64,000 nt of DNA from Heterohyrax brucei (Eukaryota > Chordata > Mammalia > Hyracoidea > Procaviidae): positions 28,315,501-28,379,500 of the forward strand of contig CM053140.1 of assembly GCA_028571685.1 (NCBI GenBank), given 5' to 3'. A program made the translations under genes and the position numbers. Below, piece after piece: positions 57,020 to 64,000 of this stretch. Under the pieces are notes generated by a model, which worked only from the letters and a program-made list of their open reading frames with translations, was not told where the DNA came from and made no database searches. Positions within the stretch are counted from its first letter, which is position 1; every line of letters starts with the position of its first letter.

Positions 57020-57190
57020 CACATGTGTCCACACTGTGTGTACAGGGGGGTGGGGGTGGTCTAGCATGTCCACACTGTTGGGGGGTTGCTCTAGCATGTC
57101 CACACTGGGGGTGGGAAGGTTGTGCTCTAGAGTAACCAGACTGTGTTTGGGTATAGGGGTGCCCTCATGTGTCCACACTGTGTAGATCAT
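57020..57190. repeat. Short minisatellite, 'tgtccacact' units
   Basis: The motif tgtccacact recurs at about 57026, 57068, 57098 and 57170, joined by G-rich spacers (for example ggggggtgggggtggtctag). Spacing is irregular (30-72 bp). Confidence 0.75.
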
Positions 57191-57498
57191 AGGGATGCTT
57201 TTATGGGTCTACACCAGGCTACCTGGGTCCTAGGAGCTCTGTAAGGGCTGGGCTGTTTGTCTTGTCTCTGACCCCAGAAACCAGAACAACAGGGCTGAGT
57301 ATGCACCCTGGGGATGTGTGTGCTGGCTGCTGTGGGGCAGTGGACAAGATACAGGCATGGTCCCAGCCCTGCCACCGACATGGCTCCCGCTCCACACAGC
57401 TCCCTCCAAAGGCCTCATCATGGCCTGCACAGCTGCCCACCCAGGCAGGACTGTGTATCCTCCCATTCCAGAAGCTTCCTAGGAGCTCAGCACAGCAC
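57191..57498. other. No gene recognised
   Basis: Nothing supported. Confidence 0.4.
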
Positions 57499-57510
57499 AG
57501 GTCTCCTCTT

Positions 57511-57787
57511 CTTTTTTCTCTCTCTTATTATTGTGATTAAGTGAAAGTATACAGTCCAAGTCAATTTTGCATGCCTGCCTAACTACAGCTCCTCTGCTCT
57601 CCTTGCCCTGTGACGGCACACTCCCCCCTTTCATTTTATACTTGTCGTATCCTCTTAACAAGATTCTACCCTCTCTTCTCTGCCCTCTTCTCTCCCATCT
57701 AGAAAGAAACCAGTTGGACAGCCTCCTATAAATGCATAGAACCGTAAAGTACACTAACCATACGGTCACACTGTGTCCCTGAGTCTA
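57511..57787 (-). mobile_element. L1 3'UTR fragment, minus strand
   Basis: cttattattgtgattaagtg, then aaagtatacagtccaagtca, is the same 3'UTR start as at 26085. It runs to the 'ccgtaaagtacactaacca' block. Flanks aggtctcctcttctt (57499-57513) and aggtctcttctt (57789-57800) look like a slightly diverged target duplication. Confidence 0.88.
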
Positions 57788-57800
57788 GAGGTCTCTTCTT

Positions 57801-58994
57801 TAGCAGGGAGAGTTGCAGTTCTGGGAGGATCAGGAGATACTCTTGGCCCAGGGGGTGTCTTCAACCTGTGTGGGGTGCTACCCAGCAAGAGGTGAGGCCA
57901 TAGTGGAATCCACAGACACATGCAAACTTGAACATGTGGATAGAGGGTGGGCTGCTCTGTTCTGAGGAGCCTGCATGGCTCCTCAGGACAGGGACAGCCA
58001 GAAGCCCTCCTGGGATGCCCACCGTGCAGCAGCCTCCAGGACCCACAGCTTGAGGGCAGATGGCTGCTGCCTGGACCTTCTCTGTGCCCACAGCGAGTTG
58101 CTGGGAAGCCTTAGAACTCAGGTCTGGGACTCAGAGAGCCTCAAAACAAAGAAAAGCAGCAGAGTTGTCTGGCAACATCAGCTCCTCGGTGCCATGAGTT
58201 CTGAGTCCAGTGAGGGGCAGGAAGAGGGCCAGAGACCACCTACAGGAGGCGTCCTTCACTGTGCGCCCCAGAGAGCCTCACGCCTATGGGCAGGGCAGGG
58301 CTCAGTGTAACCCAGAGTCCACTGCATACACACATGTCCTTGTCCCAGAATGGCCAGTGAACAAGCAGCACACAATGCATGACATGGAACCATAATGAGC
58401 ACACAGATATGTGACAGAATGGCAGTGAGCACATGGGAACATGACATGGAACAGCAGGGAACATGCAGGCACACGTCCTCAAACCTCACCTCGGAGCCCC
58501 TAGCATCTGCCATCCTGTCAGAGCTCCCTGAGCCCCTGAACACCAATTCAAGCCCCGTCCCCGTGACCCCTGCTGGGCTGCTAAAGTCCTGGGTGGCCAG
58601 GAACTCAGATACTCAACTGTGCTAAGCTCAGGGTGCATGAGGAAAAGGAGGCTGGGGCTCAGAGAAGCAGGGGAGCCTCTAGGGTGCTGATTTGGGCAGA
58701 CTCCTCAAGGCAGGCTGGTCTGCATAGAGGTTGGGCTTGGCAAGTTGGCCACAGAAGAAGGGGGTGCTGGTGGCCATCCACGCTTTGAAGAAAGACCTGA
58801 CCCTAGGGAGAGAGGCAAGGCTGGCAGACGTGACCCCTGTGCTCTTCCCTCTGGGTTCCACTCCTCCAAACCTTTGGACCCCAAAGCCCCCAGGCAAATC
58901 TAGTTGTTTCCTCTCACTACCAGCCTTATGGTGCACTCTGGCTCTAGCCTAGTCCCCACCAGTCGACCATGGAGGAGGGAGGCTACTTGCACAT
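57801..58994. other. No gene recognised
   Basis: Unique GC-rich sequence. Near 58350-58465 a loose repeat of a 'gacatggaac' / 'gagcacac' type occurs. No exon supported. Confidence 0.45.
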
Positions 58995-59110
58995 TCCTTC
59001 ATGTACACACTTATGTGCACACACCTACACACACATGCCTGTGTGTGCATGTCTGCATACATGTGCCTGCAAACACATGCCTGCACACATGCCTGCATGC
59101 ACACAAAGTC
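58995..59110. repeat. Imperfect (CA/TGCA)-rich tract
   Basis: Alternating acacatgcctg and gtgcatgtctgcat units without a strict period. Confidence 0.75.
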
Positions 59111-59394
59111 TCTGCCTTGACCTTGACCCCTCAACTATCTACCCAGGAGCCAAGCAACCACTGTGTAGGGCTTATGGGGTGGTCCCAGCCCAGGGCAAGG
59201 GGATATCCACTGCCCCCCAGTCTGCAGTACAGCAGCCAAGGACAATAAAACACACACCTCACAGGAGACAGCTTTATCCTGTTGATTGAAAGTGTGCCAG
59301 CTCTCCAAATCTGAATTTATGCACTGTAATATAATGAGAGGTCTATAAGATTAAAATTGGACTCCAGAGAGAGTCATTTGAAAGGTGGCCATGA
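59111..59394. other. No gene recognised
   Basis: Nothing supported. Confidence 0.35.
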
Positions 59395-59585
59395 GGCTGA
59401 GGACCCCATGAGAGGAGGGCAGGGAAGGACCCTCATGGAGGGAGGGGCCAAAGGGGCTAGGGAAGGGGCAAGGGCTGGGAAGGGGGTGAGGGCCAGGGAG
59501 GGACAAGGGTGAAAAGGGGTGAGGACTGAGGGGGTGAAGGAGACAGGGAGGAGGTCCAAGGAGGGGGTGGGAAAAGACAAGATGT
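59395..59585 (+). repeat. Purine/G-run-rich tract (possible G-quadruplex)
   Basis: About 190 bp with frequent runs of 3-5 G separated by short A-rich spacers (for example ggaaggggcaagggctggga). The complementary strand gives a 172-codon frame rich in Pro, Ser and Leu that is purely compositional. Confidence 0.8.
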
Positions 59586-60045
59586 GGCACCAGGTTGGGC
59601 AGAGTCTGGGTCAGAGCAACGAGGGGACATTTGGGGAGAGGAATAATGGACTGGAGGATAGTTCTTCCTTCAATCCCCAATCCCCCGAGCAAGCCTCTGG
59701 CTCGAGGGAGCATCAAGAGACAACCTGAGGTAGGTGACTTGAGAATGGAGGACTGACTCAGACCGGGGACTATCAGGGGCAGGGTCACCATGGATGATGA
59801 CAAACTCAGGGCTGCTGGCCCAGCCCACCCTCTCTGGCCCTGGATGAGACCCAATCTCATCTCACGCATCCTGTCCCTAGGGTCCCTCAGCCCTGCCCTG
59901 GAAACCCCAGCTCAGAGAGTGCTCTAGGTGGGTGGGGGGCAAGGGTCCTGCGCACCACCACTTTGCAACTTGGGCCTCGAAGCTTGTGAAGACCCTAACC
60001 TCAGAATTTATACAAATCAGTGAAATGAAAGGGCTGGGCCCAATC
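59586..60045. other. No gene recognised
   Basis: Nothing supported. Confidence 0.4.
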
Positions 60046-60049
60046 TGAT

Positions 60050-60210
60050 CACAGACTCATTCATTCTCTGATTGTTAATAATTCCTGCAATAAAGTACCA
60101 GGCTCTCAGAGCGGGGGGCGGGGCCCAGCCTTCTCCGGCGCCGGCCGCGGGAGCTGGAAACATAAATTATTAGTTTCTTATCGCTCTGCCCGCCATCGCT
60201 TATGCTGCCA
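60050..60210. promoter_or_regulatory. Candidate conserved regulatory block
   Basis: AT-rich segments with homeodomain-like cores (tctgattgttaataattcct and cataaattattagtttctta) flank a CpG-rich centre (ctccggcgccggccgcggga). A GATA-like cttatcgct follows. This mix is common in deeply conserved enhancers or promoters but the call rests only on composition and motifs. Confidence 0.35.
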
Positions 60211-60845
60211 GGGTCTGGCAGGAGCTGGCGCAGGTCCCCACCCACCTTGGCCTTGTCTCAGCGCTGTCTGCTGTGCAGCCGCGGCGACCCAGCCCCCACC
60301 CCTTTCCTGGGCTAGGGGGTGCACTGCGCCCCTGAACCAGCCTCAGACCTTCTCCACTTGTGGTTGAAACCAAACCACTGGAGGCAGGGCGGTAACCCAC
60401 ACGGAGCCTGGGGATGGTGGCGATCAGAATTATCACTGACAGAGTCGTGGTGCCCCGGAGTTCCGCACCATGCAGAAAGGTTGCCTGGGGCGATCCCTGG
60501 GCACCTGGCCCTCTGACATGGCTGGGGGCACCTGGACCCGAGTGTGCACACATGTAAAGATGTCATTCACTCTTCCTGCAGGTGTGGACTGAACACATCC
60601 CTGCACCCAGCACTGGGCTGTGCCTGGGTCTGTGAGGGGCTCTGGTCAGTGGGAGCATCGAGCAGAGTTCCCACATAGCTGCTTGGTGCGGAGCACAGAG
60701 GCAAGTCTTGGGAGGGTGGCATGTGAGATTTCGTGCACCTGCCACGAGCCGTGCTGGGGCTATGCATCTGTACCCCCTCCCCCTGCCTCCGAGGTGGCGG
60801 GAGGGGTTGAACGCCAAGACCACAGACCCCAGGGTGCTTCAGCTG
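60211..60845. other. No gene recognised
   Basis: Unique GC-rich sequence; overlapping short frames only. Confidence 0.4.
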
Positions 60846-60847
60846 GA

Positions 60848-60890
60848 GTGGTGATTACGCAATTGTGGTAATTACAGAAATAAGCGCCTC
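60848..60890. promoter_or_regulatory. Candidate bZIP/homeodomain site cluster
   Basis: gtgattacgcaattgtggta followed by attacag contains ATTACGCAAT (C/EBP- or PAR-bZIP-like) and TAATTA (homeodomain core) within about 20 bp. No nearby gene is known to me. Confidence 0.3.
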
Positions 60891-61420
60891 CCGCTGGGCT
60901 CCCAGCCCGTCTACTGCCGGCTCCCTGCCCCACCCCAAAGTGGGGGTGAGGGTGAGGCCCCGACAGGGTTGGCGAGCCAGGAGGGCTCCAGGTGCCTGAC
61001 CTTCAGAAAAGGGGGAAAGAACCAGGGCACAGCCACAGGATGGGACTTCTCTCAGGCTTATTCCAATCAGCTCATTCAGGAGAGGGGTCCCCTGAGGTTG
61101 GTGAGGCCTGGGGGCAGGGCCATTCCATTGCAAAGTATGTCAGCTGTACCCCTACTTCCTGACCTTTAACCTCTCTGAAACTCAGTCTGTAAAAATGGGG
61201 GGAGAATGAAGTGAGACAAAAGGAATACTTACTTATGAAGCACTACTCTGTACAGGTGTCCCAGGTGTGCAGGGCAGATAGAGGAGGCCACTGTTCAGGC
61301 TTTGGAAGGCTCCCACAGCACCCTGGGGTCCCTGAGCCCAAGTGCCGCCTTGGAGAGACATTACTCTGTCACTTCCAGGCAGCCCTGAATTCCCAGCCTC
61401 TTCCCACCACTGACCCCTAA
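60891..61420. other. No gene recognised; MIR relic near 61150
   Basis: At 61150-61205 cttcctgacctttaacctct, then gaaactcagtctgtaaaaat, is a plus-strand MIR core. Otherwise nothing supported. Confidence 0.5.
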
Positions 61421-61632
61421 GGAGCCCTGGTGGTGCAGCGGTTAAACGCTCAGCTTCTAACAGAGGGGTAGGCAGCTGGAACTCACCAGCCCGTCTGAGG
61501 GAGGTGAAGGTGGCAGTCTGGCTCCTGTGAGGTGACAGCCTTGGAAACCCTCTGGGGCAGTTCTCCTTTGTCCTGTGTGGTCGCTGTGAGTTGGAATACT
61601 CGACAGCAATGGGTTTTGTTCGCGTTTTTCCT
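61421..61632 (+). repeat. AfroSINE, full length
   Basis: Starts ggagccctggtggtgcagcg with the tRNA-like head, continues through cagccttggaaaccctctgg, and ends tgtgagttggaatactcgac followed by agcaatgggttttg. One of the best preserved copies in the window. Confidence 0.95.
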
Positions 61633-64000
61633 TTACTGACACCACTACGTTACTGGGAAGCAATCTTTGGAACGCCCGAGTCTGGCTTTTAAGCTTTGCT
61701 AGGAGGGCAGTGAGTGGAGGAGGGCTGGAGCAGCAGTGAACCTAGGGCTAACGTGGTCCCACCCCCACCCAGCGCCTCTGGGTGCTGTTCCCCAGTGAGT
61801 CAAGGTGGCCACCCTGGCTCTGTGTGTTCTCCTGCCACAGTTCCCTCTGGTCCTGCCCGGTGGCTCTATCCTGGGCACCGGCAGTGTCTCTGCTGAACTC
61901 TAGTTCCTTGGCTTCCTGGATTCCAGCTCCACCTCCTCTCTCAGGGAGACCCCAGAACCCCTCCTTGTACCAGGGCCCAGAAGCTCTCAAGGCAACGAGC
62001 TGTGGTGGTCACAGAGCTCACCTGGCTGATTCTGGTCTCCTGGGGCTCACTGTCTTTGCCACCTGATATCCAGTGTCTTGAGGGTCACTGTCCCCTGTGT
62101 TCTGTCTGATGTTTGAGTTGTTTTGGTGGAGATGCACCTGATCATGCGGTGTTACCAGAGGTCTGTTTTTACACAGGTGCTTACCTTTGTGCTCTGTACC
62201 ACGTGGAGGCCTGGCACAACGTGAACCTAGTGAGTGTTTTCTGAGTGTGCCTGGGTCCTCATGATCAGAGACCTGGGGCACAGATCTCTGCCGCACTCCA
62301 GCCTGGCCTCTGCGGCCCACCTCATGCCTCCATGATCTCAGGGTAATTCCCTGCTGCCCAGGGCTTGCTGGTGGCTTTCCTGTGGGACCAGAAGGACAGA
62401 GAGGGACGGTGTTGACCACGGGTCATTAGTGATAAAAGTGGCCTATGCCTGGATCAGCAAAGACCCAGGAGAGGAGCCAAGCCCTCTTAGGGGACTCCAG
62501 GCTCCATCCCTTGGTGGGAGGCTTCTTCATAGTGCACCAGACATGGGTGCCACTCCTGAAAGAAGAGATCTGGGAAAGCCTCTGGGAGAGGAATCAACAC
62601 CTGGGAGAAGCGGGGTGTGCTTTACAGTCTGGGAGTGAATCCTGGGCTGGCCTGCGCAGTCTGGGCCCTCCTGCAGCAGCTTCAGACACACGCTGTCCAC
62701 ACAGGGACACGCCTGCTGGTGTGCAGGACAGGTAGGTGGACATATCTGGTCAGAGGTAGGCTCAGCTCTTATCTCCCATTGCCCAGTTTCTGAGGACAAA
62801 GTGTTGCTGACAAAGGGGGGTGACGTCAGGGCTGGCCTTTGGCTGGAGAAGTGGCCAGGGCATGACGTGGGAGGGAGCTGACCTCTGACCTGCCTGGGTT
62901 CTCAGGTCCCCCAAAGTCTCCTAACTCTGCAGATGGATGAGCATATGGAACCAAGCATGGGGGGAGGGGGTCTCAATTCCAGATCCCTTCCCAGGACAAG
63001 GCAGAGGGGCCGTGGGCAGAAAGGTGGGCAGGATGGGAGGGCAGGGTGCCATCTGCCTAGGTGGTCTTTTTCTTCTGTTTGAGGACAGGTCTGACCCAAA
63101 GGCTCCAACAGACCATGGATGCCATAACTCAGTCTTTCCTAGATAGAACCTGGGCACATGGTAGGGTTCGGAATGTCCCCTGCCCAGTACCACCAGCACT
63201 AGCACAGAACCTTGGGAACCCAAGCTGGGGCCACACGATGGCCTTTCTACCACCTCCTAGTGAAGCTAACGTCCAGAGTCACCCCTTAGGTGCACTTCTC
63301 TGCTTGCCAGGAATGGGACCCAGTGGCACACCCGTAGTAGGCCCTCTGCCCAACTTCCTGCCCCGCCCCACAGCCACCCCTCCCTGGTGGCCAGGCCTCA
63401 GCCTTCCTCCTGCCAGAGGCCTTGATGGGCTGCCCTCCCAGGCTCCTGCTGTCCCTCCTGCACTGCTGTGCTCGGATGGTCATCTGTCATTTCCCAGCAC
63501 ATTAAATTCATGATCCCCGCCTGCCTGCCAGTGAGTGCACACCTGTTATTTCTCAGGCCCCTTCAGCAGCTCTGAGCCGTGTCTACACCAGGCATGTGTG
63601 CAAACAGACATGAACATGGGGGCTTGGATGGCATCTTTCTTCCTGGCCCTGTGAGGACCCAGGAAGGAGCCCACCTGTCCTGCCAGTGCCAACAGGCTCC
63701 CTGCCCTTAGAGCCCTTGGTCTGGGCTTCTGTGATAGTGATGCTGGCTCCTTCTCCGGGACACTGTCACCTCAACCCATCCCCAATCCTATTCATGCTTC
63801 AATGAGCTTTTGTGTGCTTCTTCCACCATGAAGGCTTCCTGGCCCCCGGTGAGTAATCCTTTTTCCTCAGGACTCCTGAAAGGGGGAGACATGCACCTGC
63901 ATTTTCAGAACTCGGGGCCCTGGCTGTACATGAACCTACTTTTCCCACTGGACTGTGAGCCCAGGGCTTCCTCTGCTCCTGGCTGTCTGTCACTGTGTCC
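61633..64000. other. No gene recognised
   Basis: Unique GC-rich sequence to the end of the window. Several frames of 80-150 codons exist (for example 63061-63513 plus, 62018-62419 minus) but overlap each other on both strands, have no recognised motif and no convincing splice context. Confidence 0.45.

Noticed and set aside
59351..59869. 172-codon minus-strand Pro/Leu/Ser-rich frame
   Set aside because: It is the complement of a purine-rich low-complexity tract.
61421..61632. tRNA gene
   Set aside because: The tRNA-like head belongs to an AfroSINE; it has no cloverleaf of normal form and is followed by the SINE body.
63061..63513. 150-codon plus-strand frame near the window end
   Set aside because: Pro-rich composition, no motif, no splice or promoter support.
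49171..64000. Downstream exchange-domain exons of the RALGDS-like gene
   Set aside because: I looked for the conserved CDC25-domain text in the open frames and found none; the gene relic seems to end within the minisatellite or continue outside the window.

Overview
The window looks like nuclear DNA of an afrotherian mammal, probably elephant-like. It carries many copies of a tRNA-derived SINE with the afrotherian AfroSINE layout (head ggagccctggtgg, tail like gtcgctatgagtcggaatcgac), a BovB/RTE-type LINE with the same 3' tail as those SINEs, and a long tract of L1 LINEs. I see no intact protein-coding gene, tRNA, rRNA or CRISPR. The genus is an inference; the repeat families are read from the sequence, with names from general knowledge.

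Layout. 1-20 kb: unique-looking DNA with SINEs, MIR pieces and many LTR elements. Several LTRs can be bounded exactly by TG...CA ends and target-site duplications: two ERV2-like solo LTRs of one family (11764-12760 and 16844-17758, different 6-bp duplications), four copies of a ~500-bp MaLR-like LTR (here LTR-Y), a long LTR-like repeat (here LTR-X) in two main copies plus a fragment, and an ERV1-like solo LTR (11097-11519). 20.15-38.95 kb: almost pure minus-strand L1. An older L1 (A) is split by a ~10-kb nest holding a nearly complete L1 (B, 5'UTR-ORF1-ORF2-3'UTR, decayed), plus serial and inverted copies of L1 3'UTR modules. 39.1-40.9 kb: an AfroSINE, then an RTE element whose 5' half is inverted relative to its 3' half.

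42.0-49.2 kb: remains of a RALGDS-like gene on the plus strand. Two exon relics encode parts of the Ras exchanger motif (REM) domain, followed by a Pro/Glu-rich linker. The linker runs into a 4.4-kb degenerate 36-bp minisatellite whose units still read as 12-residue SPEEPAPGP-like repeats; a solo LTR interrupts it. This is the most distinctive object here.

49.2-64 kb: mostly unique, GC-rich sequence. It holds a CpG island at about 52.1-53.75 kb with no gene I can name, an LTR at about 54.65-55.12 kb, purine/G-rich and CA-rich tracts, an L1 3'UTR piece, an AfroSINE and two AT-rich blocks that could be conserved regulatory elements (about 60.05-60.21 and 60.85-60.89 kb). No set of genes working together as a pathway or new system is visible; the value of the window lies in its nested-insertion history and the expanded RALGDS-like linker.
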